A stretch of DNA of 64,000 nt from Latrodectus hesperus (lineage: Eukaryota; Arthropoda; Arachnida; Araneae; Theridiidae), in assembly GCA_037975125.1 (NCBI GenBank), contig JAJQOW010000023.1, positions 62,001 through 126,000 of the forward strand, given 5' to 3'. Made by a program: the position numbers and the translations under genes. The notes beneath the pieces are model-generated. The model was not told the DNA's origin. It saw only the letters and a list, made by a program, of their open reading frames with translations, and did no database searches. Below, one piece after another: positions 52,979 to 64,000 of the stretch (positions are counted from its first letter, which is position 1; every line of letters starts with the position of its first letter).

Positions 52979-53310
52979 CTATGTGGTGGTGGTAGGGCTG
53001 AGATGGAGTAAGTGGTGGTGGTGGCCGTTGAGGTGGTGGGCAAGTGAGGACGACTTGGCCTTATCCTCAGTGTCCTGCCACTTGTCCTGGGACCGGCGGC
53101 GAGCGTTCATGAAAAAGTTACCGACGGTGCTCAGTTCGAGTCCCAGTTGCTGAGAGATGGTGATCTGCATCTCCTTGGAAGGACGCTTCGTCTCCTTAAA
53201 AATGGCCTGTAATGTGCGCCGCTGGAGGTCGGTAAAGACCAAGCGTGGCTTCTTGGGAGTGTTGGGGTTCTTTTGCTGCTGCTGGTGTTGCTCTTCTTTC
53301 CGTTTGCAGG
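52979..53310 (-). CDS. onecut: onecut (HNF6-type) homeodomain transcription factor, last coding exon
   Basis: The exon follows a CCCTTTCAG acceptor at 53311-53312 and begins at 53310 in phase 1. It reads CKRKEEQHQQQQKNPNTP, then KKPRLVFTDLQRRTLQAIFK, ETKRPSKEMQITI, and recognition helix STVGNFFMNARRRSQDKWQD, ending with a His/Thr-rich tail at a TAG (52979-52981). The Phe in place of the near-universal Trp48, followed by Met50 (NFFMNARRR), marks the ONECUT class. The CKRKE-to-homeodomain linker also matches vertebrate ONECUT1-3. Onecut proteins are nuclear activators with a CUT domain and this divergent homeodomain; in animals they act in neuronal, sensory and endodermal differentiation. The CUT domain is absent from 53310-64000 on the minus strand, so it lies upstream, outside the window. 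Long open frames on the plus strand over this exon are shadows. Confidence 0.97.
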
Positions 53311-54465
53311 CTGAAAGGGAAAAAGGAAACGCATGTTAGACCGACAATCGTGGCATTTCATTTACAAAAAAAAAAACTGTCCATACTTAGTCATGCAACA
53401 TGATAAAAACTGTAAGAATCCTTTGCAAGATAAGTGCTTTATTAATACATTTTAATGTATAATCCGTAAAAAAAGCTACACGTAGACAATTCTGCTAGCT
53501 TTCCAATCAAACTTCAAATTGTAAAAATTTCTCTTTTTTTGTCCTAATATGGATGAATACCTATATAATTAATAAAAAAAAATGGCATGCCAACTTTCAA
53601 ATAATAAAAAAAAACCTGAATAAAGTTTTCCTACAAATAAATATTTATTTCTGAGCATGTAGGTATTTGCATGTGTTATCAGAGGAAATAGAAACTAGAA
53701 AAATTCACCATTGCGATATAGTATGTGATGCCTAAGTTACAAAATAAATAATGCAGTTAACCATCAGAAACTTTTGCCAATGAATCATACATATAATACA
53801 AGATGGTCAGGTAGGTATAGGAGAATAAAAACTATTAAAAACAGCAAAATGGCTGATTTTAATACAATGAGAGAAACGGGACACTTTATTTAAATAACAT
53901 CTTTAAAGCATTATCCGATGGATTCTCGAAAGAAAAATTGCACTAGTTAATGAATTATATATCATAACAGCAATAAAATGTTGTATAATCTGGATCTATT
54001 AGATCGCTGCATTTATTTGCTTAGGATTTATTGTTTTGATTCGTAAGAAGTATAATATTTAATTTTGAAAAGCAAACTCATTGTATTTACTTGTTAATTG
54101 GTATGCTTCTATTTTGCTGATACATAACCTTTTGAAATTATGATATAACAATTAATTTGTCTAAATACAGTTATTTAAAGGCAATAGCACTATAACGACT
54201 CACAAATAATGTGCAACTTAAGAATATGCAAATGTACTCCAATTTCTATAGCTGTTAGTTTGGCTCATGTACTTTCCTTAAGGCATGGCACATAATACAC
54301 GATCTCATAATATCATTAAAATGCATAGTTTAGGTTATATAAAAGCTGTTGTTTTAAATCAAAAATGCTTTAGATTTTATTCAGAATTACCTAAATATTT
54401 TCAAAACATAGAACAGAAGGAAATTTCCAAATATAATCATCGTATTTATATGTAGATTATATTAT
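53311..54465 (-). other. onecut intron, proximal part
   Basis: AT-rich, no exon found. The polypyrimidine tract and AG acceptor adjoin the homeodomain exon. Confidence 0.7.
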
Positions 54466-54469
54466 TACG

Positions 54470-55060
54470 ACGAACTCCTCCACAAGCCGATATCGCTCCA
54501 TTCAACTAAGGTGGCATGGAGATATCGGAGGTCGGGTTTTTCATATTTCGAAATTCAGTGGCAGTTGTGAGCCGCTATCGCTCAACCGTCGACGTTGAGT
54601 GGCTTCAAGAAATCAGAGAAATTCATATGAAGTAATATACGTGAGCCGGAATGGGGAAATAAGTTTCTTATTAAACTAAGAAGGTGGCCTAGATGGATGG
54701 TTGGCCGGGAAGCCCATATTTCCCCACTTTTCCCAGACTCCTTCCATGATTGATGGCGCGAAAAGTCAGCTGGCGCGAACGCCACCGCCAATTAATTGGG
54801 CGACAGCTGGCGGACGGTTGGTTTTTTTTTTCTTTTCGCCTTCGGGAGATATATTTCTCCTTTTTAGAAATTCATAGCCTTTTCCTCTTCTTGGAGAAAG
54901 GAAAAATGCGCTCTCCTCATCTCCTATGCAATTCCTGTATCAGCCGCGTTTAGAGAGGATAACCCCCTTTTTCCAGCAGATTAAACAGCCGCTTTTACGG
55001 ATGGTGTCACCCCTCATCTTGCGGTGACACGTGAAGGTGGCTTTGTTTTGGTGGTGGGAG
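54470..55060. promoter_or_regulatory. GC-rich island in the onecut intron, candidate enhancer
   Basis: It contains CAGCTGGCGCGAACGCC, then CCAATTAATTGG (a homeodomain palindrome, near 54787-54798) and GACAGCTGGCGG within about 50 bp, so two CAGCTG E-boxes flank a TAATTA site. Upstream, 54487-54528 forms a hairpin: CCGATATCGCTCCAT pairs with ATGGAGATATCGG, with one bulged base. Other strings (CCATGATTGATGGCGCG, GGTGTCACCCCTCATC) add to a dense, non-AT-rich block without coding signal. E-box plus homeodomain grammar fits a neural or sensory enhancer of onecut; function is inferred. Confidence 0.45.
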
Positions 55061-55231
55061 GTATTCACTTAATGAAAAGGATGGAAAAAAAAGCGGTTGA
55101 GGTAATAAGAAATGCATGGTCTTACTTTATCCATTCATTAAGTGCCTTAAGTGTTTTTAATATATACACGATAAATAATTAAAACTAATAAAATTCGGTT
55201 ATTTTTTTTTTGTTACTCGAGTTTTATACAC

Positions 55232-55463
<232 letters not shown>

Positions 55464-55834
55464 TGATCCCATGAAGAAGACATAGATTCATTTTCGCCCT
55501 TTGCCAACTGTTCCGAAGCGTACAGAAAGGGGAATAAAGGGAAACAAATGATATTCAAAAGGGCTATGACGGGTCTATACGACGGGTGCTTCAAAATTTC
55601 TCAGTCAAACGAGACTAATTTGTTCTTGGACATTTTGTGTTTAAGAAAAAAAAATTGTATCTCTAATACTTTGAGGTTTGCTATGCATAAGGTGAAAGAA
55701 ATACATCAATATACGGTGATACTGTATGATTTGAAAATGACCCCTTTTTCGTGAGCTAATGCAGATGGTCTGTAAATCATTGTAAAATATATTAGAATTA
55801 ACATGGTATGAAAAGCTGTACATTTAATTAGAAG

Positions 55835-55975
55835 AGTTGACAGCCGTATCGTTAGCCTTTTGTTTAATAGTTAGTGGGTTCAAATCTCACCTCAAATTTG
55901 GTACTTGTAGTGGTTCAGAAATCCCTTTAAACTGTAGATTCTGGTCTAGTTAGCCGAAATGAGCAGTAAATGATC
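55835..55975 (+). repeat. tRNA-derived SINE, family 2, copy c
   Basis: CCGTATCGTTAGCC and GGGTTCAAATCTCACC give a tRNA-like head and B box. Then come ATCCCTTTAAACTGTAGATT and TAGTTAGCCGAAATGAGCAG, shared with the 10.8-kb copy. It ends in an A-run near 55986-55995. Confidence 0.65.
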
Positions 55976-56499
55976 TTTGAAGGACGAAAAAAAAAATGAA
56001 ACCAGGAAAATTCATGAAAATTTTCTTAGTTTTCCTGAGGGACATTTGAATATTTTTCTTCAATCTATTAATTTATTTCCTTGAAATTAATGTTGTGGAA
56101 ATCATAAAAGTCTTATTGTGTTTAAAATACTTCACCAATTTAAATTTATGAAACTAATTTTTGCAAAAAGTAGTTAAATCTATAATGGTTACGGAACAAA
56201 TTTATGTGTTCATTTACTACATGAAATTTTTCCCTCCATTGTAATGCAAGCTAATTAAGTAAAATTCCTATCATTTTCCCTTTAAATAATAAATTTATTT
56301 AAATTGACTGTAATTTGTATTAAATATAATAATCTAACTCAACATCCTATAAAGAAAATTGAGAAGATTTTTAGTAACGAGCATTGCTTTAAAAAAATGA
56401 AACAATTTGCTACTTTTGAATCAGCATAATTAACCGTAAATTGAAAGTGAAAATACCGCTTCACAATTCAGACACATAAATTAAGGTACACTACATTTT

Positions 56500-56950
56500 C
56501 GCAAAATGTTAAACAACAGAACTTCACGGTCCTTCATATAATTGCCGCTGATATCCACGTCTGAAGTCTATAACTCTCAGCTCTTTTCTTCAGTTGCCAT
56601 TCAAGAGTTTATAATTACCTTTCCTTAAAAGAGAGTATGAACCATGGAAAGTAGAGGGAGAAAAAAGAGGAAGAAATAAAAGAAGAAAGAAACAGATTTT
56701 AGGGAAAGAATAGCCACCGAGAAACGAAGATTCAATTGGAAAGGGGGTTTCCGGGATAATCAGCAGTAATGAAAGCCATTAATTTAGAAGCTTAATCGTT
56801 CATAAGCGGCTGGAACTCTCTTCGCTGTTGCGGAGATTTTGACACCTGCGCCTGCCTTCATCGCTCAAAGTCGGGGAAAATATATTTTTTTTTCGTGCTT
56901 CTTCCCACTTATAATCTCAAACCTCTTTTCTAAATTTCCGAGAGCTTTTG
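56500..56950. promoter_or_regulatory. Intronic island with clustered homeodomain sites, candidate enhancer
   Basis: A less AT-rich block. It has GGGATAATCAGCAGTAATG, GCCATTAATTTAG and GCTTAATCGTTCATAAGCGG in a 65-bp stretch near 56750-56812, giving several TAAT and TAATC cores. It lies within the onecut intron. No exon was seen. Confidence 0.4.
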
Positions 56951-57149
56951 ACGAATATGAATTTGGTCTTCCATTGTTCCCTTGAATGCCTCGAAATTCG
57001 TTCTCGAAAAATGCATTCTAAAAGAGAAAATCGTCTGCTTAATCGGTATTTTCGTTTTTTGGAAAGAAAAATCATTCTCACTTTCAAATTGTTGAAATAT
57101 CGAGGCTTAACTTTAGATTTCGAACACCAAAAACAATAAGAGAAAATTA

Positions 57150-59280
57150 AACAGGAAAAAAATCAAGTTTAGTTTTAAATCTTTTGGAAAAATAAATGCT
57201 TCCTAAATGATAAATAGAATTCTATTATTTTTGGTCTTTTTCTATTCCAAAATTGCATTTTGAACTACAAATATAATGAAATGTATTGTATATATAAAGT
57301 GCTTATACCGAGTGCAAAATAAGTGGGATTAATTTTCTGCTTTTATTAAAAGTATCGGTTCAAAGTTTTTGTTATTACTTATATATGAATCCATTGTATT
57401 TATAAATGACGCACTTTGGCTCAAAATTTATGAGAAGAAAGAAAATTGCACTTCTTTTGTGAAAAATAACTCTGTGATGCTGTCTTGAAATAACAGTTAA
57501 TTAAAAATTTATTATTCAATCATTTATGTGGTTAGTATTATTAGAGACAACACACACAAAAGAATTTTTGGTCAAAATTGTTAAGTCCTTAAGTGTTTAT
57601 TTCGATCAACACAGGATTGAAATAGCGAAATCATTGTTCAAAAAGGAGGTGATTGTGGGGGAGTGATTAAAAACACCCATTTCTAAGTAAAAAAAAAAAA
57701 GATTTTTCTAACATCGAACAATGGGAAATATATGGTATATTGTCCCTCATAAATGCATCTGCTAGAGGAGTACTATGAAAATTTCTCCCAAAGCTATACA
57801 GAATAAAAGCAAATATAGCAGTCCTTAAGCGTGAAGTTTATGGTAAGTGCCATCGACACATTCTTAACCTATCAAATTAATTTTATTTTTTATTATGTGA
57901 AATATATATTATTTTTCTGCTCAATATCTAATGTACGATGCTTATGTTATTAAAAACTCACAGTCTCTTTTAAAAGAAAAACATTTGAAATTGGCACTTA
58001 TCGCCTCGCATTTTCTTAATACAATGAACGATACCACATATTGGTGGTAATGACATTAAGCCATTCAAGATTCAGTGGTATATAATTTTAGCAGGAGCAT
58101 ATTAGATTATCTTGGAGAAGAATAACCGGAAAAAGTATACTTTGGAAAAAATTGGTGATTTTTTTTCCGCCAAGCTTGTTTTCGTACATGTTTGAAAAAA
58201 CAAGATAGCGCTGAAAACACTATAGACTAACCAAAAATAAAACAACACCGCTAACAACATGGTGCCAAATTAGCTAAAAACTGAGGGGCACCCTAAAGTA
58301 TAGACCCAAAGATTACATATAATATGGTACTTGTCTACATTTGCACATTAAATGTTGTTAATCTCACAGAGGTTAGTTCATTATGTGCGATGATCATTGT
58401 ATTTTATCTGAGAATTAAAAAAAGATCATTACAAGTATTTTTTGAAAATTATAAAATCTCTAATTCTCTCTCGGGTATAGCAAACATTAAAAATACGTAT
58501 TATAGTTATGTTACATCACCAACACAATATTTATCTCCTTCTTTAGCAATCAATTCATTTCATCCATTCAAAATTTTACCACAAGACTAGCTGGAAAGGT
58601 ATCAGCATAAGAACATATTATAATCATTAAAAGTAGAATTAAAATGAGTAGATTATTATTTTTATGATAATTTAATGTGATTTCCGTCAGAAGATTTTGA
58701 TGGAAATAGAAATGATGTGAATATGCCGAATGCCAGTTTTAACTGATTTAATCATCATATTGTGTGAATCGTACCACTATAATCCTCATTCACAATGGCT
58801 AACGTACGCATTAACTTATATTTGGTTAGTTTTTACATTACTAAGAAAAACTTATGGATCTCGAAAAAGAAAAACCTGTCGTGAATTTGTAATGGTATGC
58901 CAGTGGTAGCAATAGTATTATTGATAACAAATGTGCTATCTGCAAAAACGAATTCATGTCGAATTAGATAAATCACGATGCTATGCTTTGTATACGAAGA
59001 AATAATGTTCTTAAGAGAACAATTTATAAAAATAGTTGAAAAAATGTGTGGTTGAATCTAAAATGCATAAAAAATTATACCGCTATCGTTTTCTGTCTTA
59101 CTGCTTAAAATCTAGTGCATAAGGCATACTTCCTTGTACTAGAATTAAGTGTACCCAGAATTAAGGTATACCAGTTTGGTAGAAGTTTCTGGGTAGGAGG
59201 CTTTGTAATTTAGAAGCAGTGGCAATCAGAAGACACATTATTAATTGACCTGCAACCCCAAGCGGTATTATTTAACTTGG
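57150..59280. other. AT-rich intronic DNA, no gene seen
   Basis: Inside the onecut transcription unit by inference. The plus-strand frame at 58324-58590 lacks any recognised motif. Confidence 0.4.
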
Positions 59281-59284
59281 AGGA

Positions 59285-59415
59285 CATTGCTACACGATTT
59301 ATTTAACCTACCTACTCACTTTTGGTGAAAGCGGTTGGTCTTCCGTAAAATCGGGATTCGAAATCATTAACTTCTTCCAAAGAAAACGACTCTCTGACTA
59401 AATAGGCCACCCCTA
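59285..59415 (-). repeat. tRNA-derived SINE, family 1, copy c (diverged)
   Basis: Minus-strand reading gives an A-box-like TGGCCTATTTAGTCAGAGAG and a B-box-like GATTTCGAATCCC at tRNA spacing. A CACCAAAAGTGAGTAGGTAG tail follows that resembles the GTTCGCAAAAGGCGGCTAGG of copy b. Confidence 0.5.
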
Positions 59416-59419
59416 CTTA

Positions 59420-62280
59420 AAAACGTATCTTTAGGTAAATAAAAGCGCTAACGCTGGTAAGTTAGATTGTTTTTAAAACATTATACAGCTTCACTTCAAC
59501 TAGCATGATATAATCGAGAAAAAATTCAATAAATGCATATAATATACGACTATAATGTTCAAAATAACCACAGTCCTCTTTATTGAAGTTCCATCCATTC
59601 TCTGCAACAAATAATAGATTACAATCAGCATCTGAAGCACAAATATGATTAACTCTTATCTATTTAAAAAAAAACAATGCTTTTTACCAGGAACAAAGTA
59701 AAAAGTCGTGCCAGAAAAAATGTATTTATAAGGGCAGGAAATCTTTTTACAGTGAAGGATTAAGAGATTATGAGTGGAAAAAAAAAGTTACTCAGATTGT
59801 GATAAATGTAAATTTAAAAATGTTTTGCCTGCTCAAAAACTGTTTTAATCCTTTATGTTTATCCTTTTTTACCCCTCTTAACGTACTTTGTTTTTTATTA
59901 CCCTTCTCACCTTTTTTTAATCCTATTTTTTATTAAATACCTTATTTGTTTCCGTAGCACTTGAATCACATCAGTAATTTTGAATAATATATTCATTGCA
60001 ACGAATTGCTTAAAAATATTATCCCATACCTGCATTTCTTATAATTTTTTTCTATGGTTAGAGGAAAAGGCAACATTATAGATATTATTTGTTTGGATCT
60101 CTTATTAATAGTTTGAAGCTAATTTATTTATGTATTTCAATTTTACGAATGGTGTGTGTCCTAGTTTATTTATTTTTTTCAGATAAATTCAAAACCAGGC
60201 AAATGTTTCTGAAGAACAGCTGGTAAAATCTTAAGTATGGTGATTCAGATTTCAGACATTAATGTTATCGGATTTAAAATTTTCTTTTCTTCTGTTTTCG
60301 ATCTAAATTTTATACAAAAATTTATGTTTATTTTTATTTGTAAGTTATCATTGTCAATTATTCATTACATAACTAAATCGAATTACTTTTATTTATTTAT
60401 TAATTTATAAGCTTGTTCCATACTGAAATTAAGCTATGTAATGGAAACTTTACATTATTAATAGTAAGAATACCTATAGAATTAAGAGATATCATTCAGT
60501 TTTTTGGTTTAGTTTGTCACTGTGCAGTAGCTTTTTAAATAGGAGAGTTAATTCCATCAACGATGATTGTTTCAAGTGATTCGTAGGCATCATAAATATC
60601 CAAATCCGAGGTGGTACTCAAACCAGTGAATTAATGAACAGATGATCAGATTCAGTATTCGTAGACTGTAGTCAACTGATAAACATCAAATCTGTAATTT
60701 TCGCCTCGAAATGCTTAAACTATTTTCGAGAAAATATTTCAAGAAAGAGATATATACTGCGAATAAAATAAATTATTCTTTATGAAAAAAATGAAATTTT
60801 TTATGTATTATATGATATAGAAAATATATATTATTATTTAAAATATTACAAAAAATCCTTCCCAGTCATCATGAATTACATAAGGATGTTTTAGATCATA
60901 TTCAATTGTTTTAGTGATTAAATAAAAATTAAGATAAATATTAGAAAAATTCACACACAATACCAGAGAAAAATTTATCAAATTGCCTTAAGCAACATGT
61001 CATCCGGTGAACAATCTTCATCCTCTTCAGAATTTTCTTTAGCAATCTTACAGAATCTTCCAATAGCAATCTCTTTCTACATCCATAAATTGATCGAAAA
61101 TCGTTGATAAGGATTTAGGTATTTTACGTTTTTCATCTCAGTACATCAAAGAAATCGTCGCTCTAACTCTGAAAAATCATTTATATGCTTCTCACAAATG
61201 ATCCATTCTTATAGCAGTGATAATAAGTCTTATAGCAGTGAGTTTGCATATTGTAGTTTTAATTAATAGCTTTTACCCTTTAAATATATTAAAATTATGG
61301 TTTGTTTTTGAATGAATAATCATTATCTGTGGCATAAATACTCCTTAACATTTGGAAACTAATATGGTATACGTGCATATTGTGTTATATAGTAGTTTAA
61401 TATACATGTAATTTAAACAATTTGAAATAATTTTGTAATAGTTAAATTCTTTACAAATTCTTAATGATAAAATATTCTGCATTAAATTAATCAATGACAT
61501 TATGATGATAATAACTTAGAAAATGAATTTTCCAAATAAAAATCTCTTGGTTTTTGGAAAAACGATATCCATATTTCTTATTAAGATATCAAATATCCAG
61601 TGATCTACTTTCCACTCAATTCAAAAGCAAATGCCTAAAGCTATTCTTGGTAATTCATATTGCACTTTAACTATACAATTTCGATTAATTGATCGAAATT
61701 TTTGAATCAGCTATTTTGGTAAATGCTAATCCTTAGGTTTTGAGAGATGCGTGACTATTTTATCATTCTATGGTACTGTTGGGTCTGAATACTAGTTTGT
61801 TTTGACCATTAGGTAGACTCAAAAAAAGAAAAAGTATGCAGAGAATTTAAAACTAATTCACATTACACTCGGAGTAGTTTATATAGATAAACTATCAACA
61901 CATAATTTATGGATTTATATTTTTAACCTTCAATTTTTTAGTGATAAACAGAAAACGTAAATTAACGTTTTTATTAATATTTTGGGGCATATATATAGGG
62001 AATTTCCAAAGTATCTATCAAGAAATATTTTTTTTCTTTGATACATACTTAGGAAAGCATCAATGAACATTATTCTTTGAGAAAATTAACCTTTCTTAAA
62101 AGATTAATGAATATAGAATATATACAATTTTTTAAATTTTAAAGCAACAATATTTTCTTATTTTTTATTTAGAAAAAAGGTGAAAGAATGTGTTTTTATT
62201 TTTAAATTCGATATGAAAAGATAAGAATTTTTTATTGAATTTAATATAAAAAATAAATGATAAGTTATTATTCTATTTCT
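59420..62280. other. AT-rich intronic DNA, no gene seen
   Basis: No coding, RNA or repeat signal that I can support. Confidence 0.4.
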
Positions 62281-62283
62281 AAT

Positions 62284-62369
62284 TCCGCTGGGAAATGAGT
62301 TTGCTTTTTCTTATTGCCCCCTTACTCCTGGAGTTGGGTAGGGATGAGAGATTTAAAGTTGGCTACAAT
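62284..62369 (+). repeat. 86-bp exact duplicate, copy a
   Basis: Identical over 86 bp to 63559-63644 in the same orientation, by base-by-base reading. It begins TCCGCTGGGAAATGAGTTTG and ends AAGTTGGCTACAAT. It stands out as GC-richer than the AT-rich DNA around it. Confidence 0.92.
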
Positions 62370-63099
62370 ATTGTTTCGATATTGTTTTGGTCTATTATAG
62401 CTAGTCTGATTTATTTCAAAACGTAAATAAGAATGAGTTAATAAATTGCTCAAAAGTCAACAAGCTTAAGTATTTAGTCAGTTTCAATTTCCAGCATAAG
62501 ATTAATAATGAGAATATCAGTTTTGTAATTAAGATCGCATATACTAAGTGAAAAGTTCGAATTCATCAATTTGGAGAATAACGGAGGACATATATCTAGT
62601 ATCGTGATATATTTTAAAAATGCATTAGAATTTTTCTTTTGCAAGTGTAAATTAACTTTCAAGAATATTTGTCACAAAAGGCATACAGTAAGCGTCATAA
62701 TAACTTAGATTGTCTTCCGTTTTTTATCAAAATAAATTGGAGCTAGTCAGGCTTTGTATTTTTTTAAACTATCTGGAGTTAAAATATCTTATTCAAAAGC
62801 TGAGAATACAAAAAGCAAACATTCAAATATTTGTTGAATAAAATAACTAAAAGCAAAAAAAGTGAAATATTTCTACGCATACTTTCAACTTTCCTTACAT
62901 ATTACATTAACTGTATCTTTCCAAGTTGGACTTTTGTAAAAACACACAGAAACGTCTTGACAAAAGAACACTTGGAAAACAGAAAAATAAAGATTACTGT
63001 GAAGGTATATAAATTAATTTGACTACAAAAGGCCTAGCAAAAAATATCGAACAAAGTAAAACTTTGATCAGAAGTTTCTTAAAAAATAAAAAAAGTCAA

Positions 63100-63760
63100 C
63101 TCGTTCCTTTAAGCCTAATATGAATTCCACCAAGGCGAGTCCCTTAGAAAAGGTGGAAAACTCTAAATTGATTTAGAACAAGCTCCGTTCTTTTGGAACA
63201 GGCAGTCAAATTTATTTGGTTTATTCGAACGCGCGATATCTTCTAGCACACGCAGGGAAGAAGAAGTTGGAATAAAGTTTTAGTGGAAGTACCTTCCGCT
63301 GAAGCCAAGGCCACTAACTCTTTTCCATGTACACGCGCAGGCATGCACAAAGCACTTTTGCCCCCTCCTTTACAGAAGACGAAAGCTCTTTCCAAAAAAC
63401 AAGTTCTTCGAAAGGAAATCGAAGATTCTGGCATTGGAAGTCGATGAGGGAACAATGGGTGGACGAAGCGGCAGGGCCCTTGGAGACTATTTCACTTGTC
63501 TGTGTGTTTTAACCAGAATTTGCATCCGCTCTTCCCCTGGCTGACCCTTTCACTGGGATCCGCTGGGAAATGAGTTTGCTTTTTCTTATTGCCCCCTTAC
63601 TCCTGGAGTTGGGTAGGGATGAGAGATTTAAAGTTGGCTACAATTCACTCGTCAGAATGTAAAGTAGTCTCCTTGAAAAGATTTATAAGAGCCCAGTTTT
63701 TACTTCAGCGATCATCCTCGTGTTCGGTAAAAGTTAAAACCATGACATGAGGAAGTCGTG
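63100..63760. promoter_or_regulatory. GC-richer intronic island, candidate regulatory element
   Basis: Higher in GC than flanks, with AACGCGCGATATC, CACGCGCAGGCATGC and GTCGATGAGGGAAC strings. It contains the second 86-bp duplicate. Short frames on both strands lack homology. Confidence 0.35.
63559..63644 (+). repeat. 86-bp exact duplicate, copy b
   Basis: Partner of 62284-62369. Here the flanking DNA is of similar composition, so this is probably the source copy. Confidence 0.92.
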
Positions 63761-64000
63761 ATTCGGAGAAATAAATACTAAGCTGTTAATTTCGTCGCAA
63801 ATCAATACGCATGCAATAATTTTTCTCACTTCAATGAATAGTAGACTTCCTAAATAGAAATGATCTTGCAACTTAATGAATCAACTTATATACATTAATT
63901 TTTAGAACATGAAACATTTATTTCGAATAAAAATTGGTTTCATGGTTTGATGAGATGAACTGAAGATCTCAAGACCATTTTAAGATACTTGTCATCTGGA

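Noticed and set aside
52827..53153. Plus-strand frame with Trp-rich and Gly-rich stretches
   Set aside because: Antisense shadow of the onecut exon; the minus-strand homeodomain is decisive.

Overview
This is an AT-rich eukaryotic window with long introns, sparse coding sequence, many dispersed repeats and long (AT)n tracts. Animal-type genes, several Tc1/mariner relics and tRNA-derived SINEs point to an arthropod. A spider or other arachnid is my best guess; this is an inference from the transposon flavour and gene spacing, not proven.

Two conserved genes are clear, both on the minus strand and both incomplete. At 5.4-5.85 kb lie the first two coding exons of COA7, a Sel1-repeat mitochondrial factor for cytochrome c oxidase assembly; the rest runs off the left edge. 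At 52.98-53.31 kb lies the last coding exon of onecut (HNF6 type), carrying the whole homeodomain; the exons with the CUT domain lie beyond the right edge, so this intron exceeds 10.6 kb. About 47 kb separates the two genes.

Between and around them are repeats and relics. These include a decayed hAT-like ORF (0.3-1.0 kb), a MITE candidate (2.4-2.8 kb), a cluster of Tc1 elements with nested insertions (11.8-14.8, 18.7-19.6, 19.9-21.1 kb), a second mariner-superfamily fragment (27.5 kb), an RNase H fragment of a non-LTR retrotransposon (38.6-39.2 kb), and at least two SINE families with about three copies each. There are also three other dispersed repeat families and ten long (AT)n tracts. A spliced but damaged member of an unnamed gene family sits at 35.9-37.6 kb, with a recognisable 3' end, poly(A) signal and possible promoter at 34.2 kb.

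The most unusual structures are a 300-bp-arm inverted repeat (15.87-16.56 kb), a 224-bp exact tandem duplication (15.08-15.53 kb), an exact 86-bp duplication 1.3 kb apart (62.28 and 63.56 kb), a 24-bp palindromic tandem array (38.27-38.41 kb), a 29-bp-stem hairpin (32.46 kb), and a 160-bp Tc1 fragment embedded inside an (AT)n tract. From 45 to 64 kb, GC-richer islands with homeodomain, E-box and POU-like motifs surround onecut and look like candidate cis-regulatory elements. I saw no tRNA or rRNA gene and no CRISPR-like array.
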